Source of the DNA: Paenirhizobium selenitireducens ATCC BAA-1503
Lineage (GTDB): Bacteria > Pseudomonadota > Alphaproteobacteria > Rhizobiales > Rhizobiaceae
Reading direction: 5' to 3'
Assembly: GCF_000518785.1 (NCBI RefSeq)
Contig: NZ_JAEG01000012.1
Location: 62,001 to 126,000 of the forward strand
Length of the DNA: 64,000 nt
Shown: in pieces, positions 38,875 through 47,925 of the stretch
How the letters are laid out: every line of letters begins with the position of its first letter
Position numbering within the stretch: position 1 is the stretch's first letter
Program-made: the position numbers and the translations under genes
Notes under the pieces: model-generated
Database searches by the model: none
The model's input: only the letters and a program-made list of their open reading frames with translations
What the model was told of the DNA's origin: nothing

Positions 38875-39768
38875 TCACCCTTTCACGGCACCTGCGGCCA
38901 GACCGCGCACGAAGTATTTTCCCGCCACGATGTAGACGAGCAGGGTCGGCAGGGCCGCGATGATCGCCGCCGCCATGTCGACATTGTATTCCTTCACGCC
39001 GGTGCTCGACGCGACGATGTTGTTGAGCGCCACGGTCACCGGATTGCTGTCCCCGACCGTGAAGGCCACGCCGAACAGAAAGTCGTTCCAGATCTGCGTG
39101 AACTGCCAGATGACGGCGACGACGATGGTCGGCAGCGACATGGGCAAGAGCAGGGTGAAGAAGATGCGGAAGAAGCCGGCTCCGTCGATCTTTGCCGCAT
39201 GAACGATTCCGTCCGATACGCTGACGAAGAAATTGCGGAAGAACAGCGTGGTGAAGGAAAGGCCGTAGACGGTGTGGACCAGGATCAGGCCGTAGACGCT
39301 GCCGGCCAGGCCGAAATAGCCGAGCATGCGGGCCATGGGAAGCAGCACGACCTGGAAGGGGATGAAGGAGCCGAACAACATCAGCGCAAAGATGATGTCG
39401 GCGCCGGGGAACTTCCACTTGGTCAGCGCGTAGCCGTTGAGCGCGCCGAGCAGGGTGGAGATGGCGACCGCCGGGACGACCATCAGGATGGAGTTCATGA
39501 AATAGGGCTGCAGCCCCGTGCAGCGCACGCCGACGCAAGCCGAACTCCAGGCCTTTTCCCAGGCAGCGAAGGTCACCTCCTTCGGCAGGCTGATCAGCGA
39601 CGACGTGCGGATCTCTTCGAGCGATTTCAACGAGGTCGAGATCATGACGAAGAGCGGCATGAGATAGTAGAGACAGAAGAGCCCGAGGATGGCGAAGAGC
39701 AGCAGGCGCAGCAGCGTGTTCTTCAGGCCCCGGGGCCGGACAATGCCGGAGATGGCGGCTCCGCTCAT
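38875..39768 (-). CDS. gtsC: Sugar ABC transporter permease GtsC-like
   Basis: A 297-residue CUT1 inner-membrane permease (MalG type) with six segments and the EAA loop AAKIDGAGFFRIFFTLLLP. Its C-terminus (STGVKEYNVDMAAAIIAALP, then GKYFVRGLAAGAVKG) closely resembles GtsC of the Pseudomonas glucose/mannose importer as I recall it. A short insertion around SACVGVRCTGLQP with two cysteines is unlike that protein. The ATG overlaps the gtsB-like stop by four bases. Confidence 0.88.
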   Translation of the reverse strand: MSGAAISGIVRPRGLKNTLLRLLLFAILGLFCLYYLMPLFVMISTSLKSLEEIRTSSLISLPKEVTFAAWEKAWSSACVGVRCTGLQPYFMNSILMVVPAVAISTLLGALNGYALTKWKFPGADIIFALMLFGSFIPFQVVLLPMARMLGYFGLAGSVYGLILVHTVYGLSFTTLFFRNFFVSVSDGIVHAAKIDGAGFFRIFFTLLLPMSLPTIVVAVIWQFTQIWNDFLFGVAFTVGDSNPVTVALNNIVASSTGVKEYNVDMAAAIIAALPTLLVYIVAGKYFVRGLAAGAVKG

Positions 39769-40664
39769 TTCGCCGGCCTCCTCAGTTCCGAATAGAGATA
39801 GGGGATGAAGATCGCCGTCACGGTGACCAGCATCATGACCGCACTTGCGGCCGCCGTGCCGAGTTCGCTGCGCTGGAAGGCGAAGGAATACATGAAGGTC
39901 GCCGGCATGTCGGTCGCATAGCCCGGTCCACCGCCGGTCAGCGCCATGACCAGGTCGAAGCTCTTGATTGCCAGGTGCGCGAGAACCACGAAGGCGGAGA
40001 AGAAGACCGGCCTGACGATCGGCAGGATGATGCTCCAGTAGGTCCGGAACGGGCCTGCGCCGTCGATCGCCGCAGCCTTGATGATCTCGTCGTCGACCGA
40101 CCGCAGGCCGGCGAGAAACAGCGCCATGACATAGCCGGAGGATTGCCAGACGCCGGCTATGACGACGGTGTAGATCGCCATGTTCGGATCGACGAGCCAG
40201 TCGAAATTGAAATCGGGAAAGCCCCAGCCCTGGATGATCTTCTCGATGCCGAGCGTCGGGTTGAGGATCCATTTCCACGCGGTGCCTGTGACGATGAACG
40301 ACAGCGCCATGGGGTAGAGATAGATGGTGCGGATCATGCCTTCGGCACGAATTCGCTGGTCGAGCAGGATCGCCAGGAACAGGCCGATCACCATGCAGCA
40401 GACCATGAACAGGCTAGTGAAGATGAACAGGTTCTCGATCGCGACGAACCAGCGTGGCGTGGTCCACAGCCGCTCGTACTGGGCGAGGCCGATCAGCGTG
40501 TAGTTTGGCATGACGCCGGATTTGGTGAAGGAGATGTAGACCGTCCAGGCGATGAAGCCGTAGACGAACACCAGGCTCGCGGCAAACATCGGTGACACGA
40601 CGATCTGCGGCAGCCATCGCTCGAAAAAGCGATCGAGCGCGATTCGTCGGCTTTTGGTGTTCAT
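39765..40664 (-). CDS. gtsB: Sugar ABC transporter permease GtsB-like
   Basis: A 299-residue CUT1 permease (MalF type) with six segments. It carries the EAA loop AAAIDGAGPFRTYWSIILP and family stretches seen in GtsB (TIYLYPMALSFIVTGTAWKW, GGGPGYATDMPATFMYSF). The ATG at 40664 follows GGGAGGAG; upstream in-frame extension is not supported. It overlaps gtsC by four bases and lies 116 bases after gtsA. Confidence 0.9.
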   Translation of the reverse strand: MNTKSRRIALDRFFERWLPQIVVSPMFAASLVFVYGFIAWTVYISFTKSGVMPNYTLIGLAQYERLWTTPRWFVAIENLFIFTSLFMVCCMVIGLFLAILLDQRIRAEGMIRTIYLYPMALSFIVTGTAWKWILNPTLGIEKIIQGWGFPDFNFDWLVDPNMAIYTVVIAGVWQSSGYVMALFLAGLRSVDDEIIKAAAIDGAGPFRTYWSIILPIVRPVFFSAFVVLAHLAIKSFDLVMALTGGGPGYATDMPATFMYSFAFQRSELGTAAASAVMMLVTVTAIFIPYLYSELRRPAK

Positions 40665-40780
40665 TTCACAACTCCTCCCGGCCTTGTCTTCATCCCCATT
40701 CGCGATTCTGCGCCGCGCCAAAGGGAACCACCGGAGTCCGGCTTGGCCGTACACCGGTGGTCATCGATCGAAGAAATGCC

Positions 40781-42028
40781 TTACTGGGCGCGCTTCACCG
40801 CTTCACCCATCGCCTTGGCCGCGTCGGCCGAACTCATCTCCGAATTGAAGAAGTTGGTGACGACGTCGAGGAATTCGCCGCGCACGGTGCGCGGAACCGC
40901 CATTTCATGGGCCATGGACGGAACGAAGGTGTTGTTCTTCACGGCTGCGGTCATGTCCTCGTAGGACTTGAGGGCGCAGCTATCGAACTTGTCCAGCTTG
41001 ATGTCGGTGCGGGCAGGAATGGAGCCCTTGGCCAGGTTGAAGGTCTCCTGGAACTCTGGCGACATGATCAGGCTCGCGAGTACCTTCTGGCCTTCGATCC
41101 GGTCATCGCCGGCAACCTTGAAGAAGGCGAAGCTGTCGGTGTTGAAGCTGTAGCCGTTGCCGGGGGTCGGGGCGCAGATGAAGTCCTTGCCCGGCACCTT
41201 GCCTGCGGCCAGGAACTCACCCTTGGCCCAGTCGCCCATGATCTGGAAGCCGGCTTCGCCATTCATGACCATGGCGGTTGCGAGGTTCCAGTCACGGCCG
41301 GAAAAGCCCGGATCGACATAGCCGCGCAGCTTGCGCAACTGGTCGAAGACCTTGACCATGGTGTCGCCGGTCAGCGCTTCCTGGTCGAGTTCGATCAGCG
41401 CCTTGCGATAGAAGTCGGCTCCCATGCTCAGCACGATCGTTTCGAAGACTGTCGCGTCCTGCCAGGGCTGGCCGCCATGGGCGAGCGGGGTGATGCCCGC
41501 GGCCTTCAGCTTGTCCGCGACCGCGTTGAACTCGTCCCAGGTCTTCGGTACCTCGGCGCCGACCTTGGCGAGCACGGCGGGATTGATCCACATCCAGTCG
41601 ATGCGGTGGACGTTCACCGGGGCGGCAACGTATTTGCCCTGGTATTTCATGATTTCAGCCAGGGACGGCGGCAGGACATCGTCCCATTTCTCCGCCTTGG
41701 CTACATCCTCGACATCGGCGAGGCCACCCTGATCGGCCCATTCCTGAATACCGGGGCCTTTCAGCTGCACGGCGGCCGGTGGGTTTCCGGCCATCACGCG
41801 GGCGCGAAGCGCGGTCATCGCGGCATCGCCGCCGCCGCCGGCGATCGGCGAGTCTTCCCACTTGCCGCCCTGCTTCTCGAAGGCTTCCTTGAGCGTTCCG
41901 ACGGCCTTCGCCTCGCCGCCCGAGGTCCACCAGTGAAGAACTTCCACGGTGCCGCCCGCATGGCCGGTCGCAGGAAGCATGAAGAGGGAAACGACGGTGG
42001 CAGTCAAAATGGATTTCAAGTTACGCAT
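40781..42028 (-). CDS. gtsA: Periplasmic sugar-binding protein GtsA-like (glucose/mannose type)
   Basis: A 415-residue solute-binding protein with a Sec signal peptide (residues 1-24, ending GHAGG). The mature start TVEVLHWWTSGGEAKAVGTL and AGGGGDAAMTALRARV match the GtsA group of glucose/mannose receptors; PVNVHRIDWMWINP follows. It delivers sugar to the GtsBC-type permease and the ATPase downstream. The start follows GGAGGATGCC. A FNR/FixK-type box lies about 160 bases upstream. Glucose or mannose as ligand is inference from similarity. Confidence 0.88.
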   Translation of the reverse strand: MRNLKSILTATVVSLFMLPATGHAGGTVEVLHWWTSGGEAKAVGTLKEAFEKQGGKWEDSPIAGGGGDAAMTALRARVMAGNPPAAVQLKGPGIQEWADQGGLADVEDVAKAEKWDDVLPPSLAEIMKYQGKYVAAPVNVHRIDWMWINPAVLAKVGAEVPKTWDEFNAVADKLKAAGITPLAHGGQPWQDATVFETIVLSMGADFYRKALIELDQEALTGDTMVKVFDQLRKLRGYVDPGFSGRDWNLATAMVMNGEAGFQIMGDWAKGEFLAAGKVPGKDFICAPTPGNGYSFNTDSFAFFKVAGDDRIEGQKVLASLIMSPEFQETFNLAKGSIPARTDIKLDKFDSCALKSYEDMTAAVKNNTFVPSMAHEMAVPRTVRGEFLDVVTNFFNSEMSSADAAKAMGEAVKRAQ

Positions 42029-42182
42029 GGCATCCTCCCGATTATTGCGGACGCAAGGGTCCGATTGCCGAATGGCATTTTGGAAAAGGCTACTTGTTCT
42101 GCGTAGAAACCCGCGGTCGCCAATATGCGCGCTTTGCGGGCATGCGAACGATATCACGATACGACGATATGGGCCGCATGTT

Positions 42183-42196
42183 TTGACACCGATCAA
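42183..42196 (-). promoter_or_regulatory. FNR/FixK-type box upstream of the gts operon
   Basis: TTGAC-ACCG-ATCAA differs by one base from the FNR/FixK consensus TTGAT-N4-ATCAA and shares the same variant half-site with the box upstream of ppsA. It lies between the ppsA stop and the gtsA start, about 160 bases before the latter. It overlaps a 7-bp palindrome CACCGAT-CA-ATCGGTG (42187-42202). Confidence 0.55.
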
Positions 42197-42198
42197 TC

Positions 42199-42222
42199 GG
42201 TGCGGGAGATTTCGCCCGCACC
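42199..42222 (-). terminator. Hairpin after ppsA
   Basis: GGTGCGGG and CCCGCACC form a perfect 8-bp stem with an 8-base loop 22 bases after the ppsA stop. No clear U tract follows, so termination strength is uncertain. Its distal arm shares four bases with the palindrome that overlaps the FixK-type box. Confidence 0.5.
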
Positions 42223-42243
42223 GCTTCTGCTTGTCGCCGGCTG

Positions 42244-44640
42244 TCAGCCGCGGTCGGTCTTGGTCTTTTCGGCCTCTGCGACGATCTGTTTCACGGCGAT
42301 GAAGCTGTCCGGGCTCACCGACATCGAGTCGATGCCGCATTCGACCAGGAATTCCGCAAATTCCGGATGGTCGCTGGGCGCCTGGCCGCAAAGGCCGATC
42401 TTGGCACCCGCCTTGTTGGCCTCGGATATCACCTTCTCGATCATCCATTTGACCGCCTCGTCCTGTTCGTCGAACAGATCGGCCAGTTCGCCGGAATCGC
42501 GGTCGACGCCAAGGGTGAGCTGGGTGAGGTCGTTCGAGCCGATCGAGAAGCCGTCAAAACGGTCGGCAAACTTGGCCGCCAGGATGACGTTCGAGGGGAT
42601 CTCGCACATCACATAAACCTGGAGGCCGTTCTCGCCGCGCCTCAGGCCGTTCTCTGCCATGACGCCGAGCACCTTGTCGGCTTCGCCGACCGAGCGGCAG
42701 AAGGGGATCATGACGATCACATTGGTGAACCCCATCTCGTCGCGCAGCCGCTTGATCGCCTGGCATTCGAGCGCAAAGCCATTGCGATAGCGAGGCGAGT
42801 AGTAGCGCGAGGCGCCGCGAAAGCCGATCATCGGGTTTTCTTCCGCCGGCTCGAATTCAGCGCCGCCGACGAGACCGGCATATTCATTGGTCTTGAAGTC
42901 GCTCATGCGCACGATGACCGGCTTTGGGTAGACGGCGGCAGCAAGTCTTCCCAGGCCCAGGGCAAGCTTGTCGACGAAATAGTCCGGCTTGTTGTCATAT
43001 CCAGCGGTCAGCGCGGCGATCTCGGCCTTGGCTTTCTCGTCCTTCAGCGTGTCGAAATGAACGAGCGCCATGGGATGGACGCGGATCGCGTTCGATACGA
43101 CGAACTCCATGCGGGCAAGACCGATGCCATCGGCCGGCAGGCGCCACCAGCGGAAGGCCGAACCCGGATTGGCGAGGTTCAGCATGACCTTGGTCTTGGT
43201 TTCCGGCAGGTCGGTGACGTCGAGTTCCTCGACCGAAAAATCGGCGATATCCTGATAGATGAAGCCTTCGTCGCCCTCGGCACACGAGATGGTCACGTCC
43301 TGACCGGTATGCAGGATTTCCGTGGCATTGCCGGTGCCGACGACGGCGGGCAGGCCGAGTTCGCGGCTGACGATCGCGGCATGCGAGGTGCGCCCGCCAT
43401 GGTCGGTGACGATGGCTGCGGCGCGCTTCATGATAGGGACCCAGTCAGGGTCGGTGGTCTGGGTGACGAGAATGGAGCCGTCCACGAACTTCTCGATGTC
43501 CTTGGCGGTTTCGATCAGGCAAACCTGACCGCTGGCGATCGCATCGCCGATCGACAGGCCCTTGGTGAGCAGCTTGCCCTTGTTGTGGATGGTGTAGGAT
43601 TTGAAGATGCCGACATCACGCCGCGCCTGAACCGTTTCCGGGCGGGCCTGCACGATGTACATGTCGCCGGTATTGCCGTCGCGCGCCCACTCCATGTCCA
43701 TCGGGCAGCCGTAATGCTGTTCGATGGTCGCCGCCCAGCGTGCAAGCTCGACGATTTCCGGGTCGCTCAGCACCCAGGCCGCGCGCTCGGCCTTGGAGGT
43801 GGGCACGTTGCGGGTCGGCTTGTCGCCGACCGCGTAGATCATCTTGATGTCCTTGGCGCCCTTCTTCTTCTCGATGATCGGCGAGAGCGCCTTGTTGTCG
43901 AGCAGCGGCTTGAAGACCTGATATTCATCCGGGTCCACGGTGCCCTGGACGACGTTTTCACCCAAGCCCCAGGCCGCATTGATCAGCACGACCTTGTCGA
44001 AACCGGTCTCTGTGTCGATCGAAAACATCACGCCCGAGCCGCCGATGTCGGAGCGCACCATCTGCTGCACGCCGATCGACAGCGCCACCTTCATGTGGTC
44101 GAAGCCCTTGGTCTTGCGATAGCTGATGGCACGGTCGGTGAAGAGCGAGGCATAGCAGCGGCGGCAGGCATCGATCAGTGCCGTCTCGCCCTTGATGTTG
44201 AGGAAGGTTTCCTGCTGGCCGGCAAAGCTGGCATCCGGAAGATCCTCGGCCGTCGCGCTCGATCGTACCGCGACTTCAACTTCGTCCACGCCGGCCCGCT
44301 TCGACAACTCGCGATAGGCCGCACGGATCGCCGTTTCGATGTCTGCCGGCCAGTCGCCCTTGAGGAATATGTTGCGGATGGCCTCTCCGGTCTCGGCGAG
44401 CGTCGCCTTGCCGGCTTCCCATTGCGCGAGGAAGGAAGTCATCCGTTCCCTGAGCGCATTCGCTGCGACGTAGCTCCAATAGGCGTCGGAGGTGGTGGCG
44501 AAACCCGGGGGCACGCGAATGCCTCCGGCGGCCAGGGTCTGCACCATTTCGCCCAGCGAGGCGTTCTTGCCGCCGACGCGTGGGACGTCGTGGCGTCCCA
44601 GTGTTTCAAACCATGCGATGGACTGCTGCACTGTAGACAT
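42244..44640 (-). CDS. ppsA: Phosphoenolpyruvate synthase
   Basis: A 798-residue pyruvate, water dikinase that converts pyruvate and ATP to phosphoenolpyruvate, AMP and phosphate. The N-terminal ATP-grasp domain has VGGKNASLGEMV and VRSSATAEDLPDASFAGQQE; the swivelling domain has DHGGRTSHAAIVSREL with the phospho-histidine H420; the PEP/pyruvate barrel ends with IGSNDLTQLTLGVDRDSG and GLCGQAPSDHPEFAEFL. The ATG at 44640 gives MSTVQQSIAW after GGGAGGG. The promoter region holds a FNR/FixK-type box. It works opposite to pyruvate kinase and would support gluconeogenesis. Confidence 0.95.
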   Translation of the reverse strand: MSTVQQSIAWFETLGRHDVPRVGGKNASLGEMVQTLAAGGIRVPPGFATTSDAYWSYVAANALRERMTSFLAQWEAGKATLAETGEAIRNIFLKGDWPADIETAIRAAYRELSKRAGVDEVEVAVRSSATAEDLPDASFAGQQETFLNIKGETALIDACRRCYASLFTDRAISYRKTKGFDHMKVALSIGVQQMVRSDIGGSGVMFSIDTETGFDKVVLINAAWGLGENVVQGTVDPDEYQVFKPLLDNKALSPIIEKKKGAKDIKMIYAVGDKPTRNVPTSKAERAAWVLSDPEIVELARWAATIEQHYGCPMDMEWARDGNTGDMYIVQARPETVQARRDVGIFKSYTIHNKGKLLTKGLSIGDAIASGQVCLIETAKDIEKFVDGSILVTQTTDPDWVPIMKRAAAIVTDHGGRTSHAAIVSRELGLPAVVGTGNATEILHTGQDVTISCAEGDEGFIYQDIADFSVEELDVTDLPETKTKVMLNLANPGSAFRWWRLPADGIGLARMEFVVSNAIRVHPMALVHFDTLKDEKAKAEIAALTAGYDNKPDYFVDKLALGLGRLAAAVYPKPVIVRMSDFKTNEYAGLVGGAEFEPAEENPMIGFRGASRYYSPRYRNGFALECQAIKRLRDEMGFTNVIVMIPFCRSVGEADKVLGVMAENGLRRGENGLQVYVMCEIPSNVILAAKFADRFDGFSIGSNDLTQLTLGVDRDSGELADLFDEQDEAVKWMIEKVISEANKAGAKIGLCGQAPSDHPEFAEFLVECGIDSMSVSPDSFIAVKQIVAEAEKTKTDRG

Positions 44641-44694
44641 GGAAACCCTCCCGGATGGTGTTCTTGATGTCGTGTCGCTCGGAGCGATTGTAAT

Positions 44695-44743
44695 GTTATC
44701 GAGAATAACCACCGCAATGTCACGGTGCTTTGACAATGATCAA
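44695..44743 (-). promoter_or_regulatory. ppsA promoter region with FNR/FixK-type box and inverted repeat
   Basis: TTGAC-AATG-ATCAA at 44730-44743 matches the FNR/FixK consensus except for one base, inside the longer perfect repeat CTTTGA-N6-TCAAAG (44728-44745). Nearer the gene, GTTAT-CGAGA-ATAAC (44695-44709) is a perfect inverted repeat. A box centre 96 bases before the ATG would allow activation at -41.5 with a leader of about 55 bases. Confidence 0.6.
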
Positions 44744-44872
44744 AGAGCAGGGCGAATGCGGTCGCTGGCGCAACGTACGCGATGATTGAGCCTGCGTCCC
44801 CGCCGGGCTTCAATCAAATTCTGTTTTCAGCGGTATTCATTCCCATGTCTCATCAAAGGAACGGCATGATTC

Positions 44873-45290
44873 ATGCGGGTCGATTTTCTCGGCCTTGAGG
44901 CCTTTTTGCGCATTGCCGAGCGCGGCAGCTTTCACCGGGCCGCGGCCCATCTAAACCTGTCGCAGACGGCGCTCAGCCACCGGATCAAGAAGCGGGAGGA
45001 CGATCTCGGCCTGAAGCTCCTGGCCCGCACGACACGTCAGGTGACCCTGACGCCGACCGGGGTGGAGTTGCTGCCGGATCGCCCTCGAAGCAAGCCGGTC
45101 GACCGATATCGTCGCCGTGCCGATCCGCAATCCTTCGGTCGTGCGGACGATCGGCATCATCACGCGGAAGGGCATTCCGCTAAGCCCGCCGGCCGAAGCG
45201 CTCTACGCGCTGGTGGTGCGCGAGTTTCGCCAGGAGAAGTCGGCCAAGGTCCCGCGCAAGATGGCAGGCCGAGAGCAATCGGGCACCTGA
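44873..45290 (+). pseudogene. Decayed LysR-family regulator gene (internal deletion and frameshift)
   Basis: Codons 1-66 encode an intact LysR helix-turn-helix (LRIAERGSFHRAAAHLNLSQ). After VELLPD the frame loses similarity, while another forward frame from about 45098 resumes with the end of an effector domain (TDIVAVPIRNPSVVRTIGI, then EALYALVVREFRQEK) and stops at 45290. Roughly 150-180 residues of the effector domain are missing. It is divergent from ppsA and may once have regulated it. The residual helix-turn-helix frame still reads on to 45337 and might make a short DNA-binding peptide. Confidence 0.82.
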
Positions 45291-45400
45291 TTCCCAAGGG
45301 AGGGGCGGCGGGTCCGGTTCGGTCCGTATCGACCTGAGCCGTCGTCCGTTGGTGCATAAATCTCGTGTGCGATTGTCAACTTTTTCGAATGCTGCGCAGG

Positions 45401-45433
45401 TTATTACTTGTCAAAATAACTCAAGTTTAATAT
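45401..45433 (+). promoter_or_regulatory. Palindromic candidate operator before exbB
   Basis: An A+T-rich stretch contains ACTTG (45406-45410) and CAAGT (45422-45426) as inverted arms, extended imperfectly by TTATT and TTAATA outside. It lies about 95 bases before the exbB start. TonB systems are usually iron-controlled, but the sequence does not clearly match the RirA (TGA-N9-TCA) or Irr patterns I know. Confidence 0.35.
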
Positions 45434-45524
45434 CGAAGAAGCATTCCAGCGCATTGCCAGGGGCTTCGCGCCGGATGGCGGCGTGCCGTGTCTCCAATGC
45501 CTGTTGTCAGAAAAGGAACTCCCA

Positions 45525-46496
45525 GTGTTTCGTCGTCATTCGGGACCTTCCACCGCAAGTCTCGCCCTGGCAGTCTCTCTTGCCTTCGTCTCCAGTGCCG
45601 CATTCGCGCAGGAAACTTTGCCCACCACTGCCTCGCCGGTCACTGAGGCGACGACGACGGCCCTCGAAGCTGCCCCATCCGGCGCACCGGCCGTAGGTGA
45701 CGCAGCAACTCCCATGTCAGTCGCAACAGAGGCGCTCGTCGGACTGCCCGAGGGCGCAGAGAACGCGCGCGTTGACCTGCCGCACAACCTCTCGCCGCTC
45801 GGCATGTTCCTGGCTGCCGATTGGGTGGTCAAAGGGGTGATGCTGTCCCTTGCCTTTGCGTCGCTCGCCACATGGACAGTCTGGCTCGCCAAGACGCTGC
45901 AGCTCGCCGGCGCCCGGATCCGCGCGACCCGCGGGCTGAAGGCGATCACGGAGGCCCACACGCTGGAGGCTGCCTCTGGCCGCATGGCGCGCCAAGGCGG
46001 TGTGGTCGTATCGATGCTGCGCAGTGCCAGCGCGGAAATCCGTCTGTCGGACGCCGCCATCGCCCATGTTGGTGGCGAAGGTGTGAAGGAACGCGTCGCC
46101 TCGGCCCTCGCCCGCATCGAGGTTCGTGCCGGCCGCCAGATTGCCAAGGGAACCGGTATGCTCGCGACGATCGGTTCGACAGCGCCTTTCGTCGGGCTGT
46201 TCGGCACGGTCTGGGGCATCATGAACGCCTTCATCGGCATTTCGGAGTCCCAGACGACCAACCTTGCCGTCGTCGCGCCCGGCATCGCCGAAGCGCTGCT
46301 CGCCACTGCCATCGGCCTGGTTGCCGCCATCCCGGCGGTCATCATCTACAATGTCTTTGCCCGCTCGGTCACCGGCTACCGGCAATTGCTTGGGGATGCG
46401 GCCGCGGGGATCGAACGGCTGGTCAGTCGCGATCTCGACTATCGGAGGGTGCCGAATGGCGTGCTGGCCACGTCCTTGCCGCTGGCTGCGGAGTAA
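45525..46496 (+). CDS. exbB: TonB-system energiser ExbB with N-terminal extension
   Basis: A 323-residue MotA/TolQ/ExbB proton-channel protein. A signal peptide (about 1-28, ending SSAAFA) and a low-complexity Ala/Thr/Pro periplasmic segment (to about 85) precede three membrane helices, as in the long ExbB form of rhizobia and pseudomonads. The family signature is [20 protein letters not shown], followed by [20 protein letters not shown]. The GTG at 45525 is preferred because AAAAGGA lies seven bases before it. It forms an operon with exbD and tonB and powers outer-membrane import of iron carriers or haem. Confidence 0.92.
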   Translation: MFRRHSGPSTASLALAVSLAFVSSAAFAQETLPTTASPVTEATTTALEAAPSGAPAVGDAATPMSVATEALVGLPEGAENARVDLPHNLSPLGMFLAADWVVKGVMLSLAFASLATWTVWLAKTLQLAGARIRATRGLKAITEAHTLEAASGRMARQGGVVVSMLRSASAEIRLSDAAIAHVGGEGVKERVASALARIEVRAGRQIAKGTGMLATIGSTAPFVGLFGTVWGIMNAFIGISESQTTNLAVVAPGIAEALLATAIGLVAAIPAVIIYNVFARSVTGYRQLLGDAAAGIERLVSRDLDYRRVPNGVLATSLPLAAE

Positions 46497-46501
46497 CGGA
46501 C

Positions 46502-46978
46502 ATGGCCGGCGGCATACGGGAAAATCACTCCGGCGACGATCTCGCGGAAAATCATGAGATCAATGTCACGCCCTTCATCGATGTCATTCTGGTGCTGCTG
46601 ATCATCTTCATGGTGGCAGCGCCGCTCGCGACCGTTGATGTCAGTGTCGATCTTCCGGCTTCGACAGCGAAGCCCACGGAGCGTCCAGACGAGCCAGTCT
46701 ATGTCACCCTGAAGGAGGACATGAGCCTTTCGCTCGGCAACGAGACTGCGGCCCGCGAGACGCTCGGTTCGGATCTCGATCGGCTGACCGAGGGCAACAA
46801 GGAGGCCCGGATCTTCCTGCGCGCCGACAAGGCCGTGGACTATGGCGCCTTCATGGAGGTGATCAACCTGCTGCGGGATGCCGGCTATCTGAAGATTGCG
46901 CTGGTGGGGCTCGAGGCCCTGCCTTCCGCGCAGGTTTCGACCCAGCCGGCGGAGTCCGGGACCGGGGTGCGGCCGTGA
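46502..46978 (+). CDS. exbD: TonB-system protein ExbD
   Basis: A 158-residue single-span protein. It has HEINVTPFIDVILVLLIIFM with the proton-accepting aspartate in the membrane segment, and a periplasmic domain with RADKAVDYGAFMEVINLLRD. It begins six bases after exbB and its stop overlaps the tonB start (GTGA). It completes the proton-driven ExbBD motor. Confidence 0.93.
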   Translation: MAGGIRENHSGDDLAENHEINVTPFIDVILVLLIIFMVAAPLATVDVSVDLPASTAKPTERPDEPVYVTLKEDMSLSLGNETAARETLGSDLDRLTEGNKEARIFLRADKAVDYGAFMEVINLLRDAGYLKIALVGLEALPSAQVSTQPAESGTGVRP

Positions 46979-47922
46979 GTCGGGTCCCGCTGCAACGTTC
47001 CCCGGGCCGGGCGTTCGGCGAGCTGCTGTTGTGGACGACTGCGGCTCTCTGCGTCGCAGCTGTCCATGCCGGGGCTGTGGCGCTGCTGATGCAGGAGCCG
47101 GACATGGTGGCCGAGGACGCCGCCCCTCCGGCGGTGATCATGATCGAACTTGCCCCTGAACCGGTTGCCGAGGTGACGCAGGAGGAGCAGATCGTCCCCG
47201 ATCAGGTCGATGCCGAGGAGATCAAGACGGCCTCGCACGAGCCGGCGCCCGAGCCTGCCGAGGAACCTCTGCCCGAACCCATGCCGCAGCCCATCCCCGA
47301 ACCGCCCGTCGAGGAGGTGGTCGAAAAGGTGCCGGAGCCCGTCATCGAACCGCCCCCGATGGTTCCCGAACCCTTGCCGGAGCCGGTCGAGGAGATCAAC
47401 CCGATCGAGCAAATGGTGATGGCGCAGCTGGAGAACGTGGCGGTTCCGATCCCCGTTGGGCGGCCACCGCCGCCCAAACCGGTCAAGGAAAAGTCGAAGA
47501 AGGCGCCGGAAAAGAAGAGGGCGGAGAAGCCCAGGACGCCACCTCCGCCGGCATCCCAAGCCGCGCGCAAGGCCAAGGTCGAGGTCGCCCAGTCCGACCG
47601 CACGGCGGCGAAGGTGACAAGCACCGGCGGTGGACGCAATGTCAGTCCCGCCAAATGGCAGTCGCGTCTGATGTCGCATCTGGAGCGCCGCAAGCGCTAT
47701 CCGTCCGAGGCGCGCAGCAATCGCGAGGAAGGCATCGTCTACGTGCGGTTCCGCATCGACGACGGTGGCAATGTGCTTTCGGTGTCGCTGTCGCGCTCGT
47801 CAGGTCATTCGAGCCTCGATCAGGCGGTGCTGGACATGGTGCGCCGGGCTTCTCCCGTTCCGGCCCCGCCGCCGGGTGTCAGCAAGACAATCACCGCGCC
47901 GGTGCGCTTCAACATTCGCTAG
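46975..47922 (+). CDS. tonB: TonB-family energy transducer
   Basis: A 315-residue protein. An N-terminal membrane anchor (about residues 17-40) with a histidine in AAVHAGAVALL is followed by a long Pro/Glu-rich rod (about 55-150, EPxPEP repeats), a Lys/Pro-rich section and a C-terminal TonB domain (about 220-315) containing RRKRYPSEARSNREEGIVYV and the SSLDQAVLDMVRRA helix. The start is GTG at 46975 overlapping the exbD stop. It carries energy from ExbBD to outer-membrane receptors, none of which is in view. It is convergent with the kinase gene, three bases apart. Confidence 0.92.
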   Translation: MSRVPLQRSPGRAFGELLLWTTAALCVAAVHAGAVALLMQEPDMVAEDAAPPAVIMIELAPEPVAEVTQEEQIVPDQVDAEEIKTASHEPAPEPAEEPLPEPMPQPIPEPPVEEVVEKVPEPVIEPPPMVPEPLPEPVEEINPIEQMVMAQLENVAVPIPVGRPPPPKPVKEKSKKAPEKKRAEKPRTPPPPASQAARKAKVEVAQSDRTAAKVTSTGGGRNVSPAKWQSRLMSHLERRKRYPSEARSNREEGIVYVRFRIDDGGNVLSVSLSRSSGHSSLDQAVLDMVRRASPVPAPPPGVSKTITAPVRFNIR

Positions 47923-47925
47923 CGT

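Noticed and set aside
42367..44667. 766-codon plus-strand frame opposite ppsA
   Set aside because: Antisense of a strongly conserved enzyme gene, with no recognisable domain.
45401..45433. RirA or Irr iron box before exbB
   Set aside because: The palindrome present does not fit TGA-N9-TCA or the Irr pattern, so iron control is only assumed from gene function.
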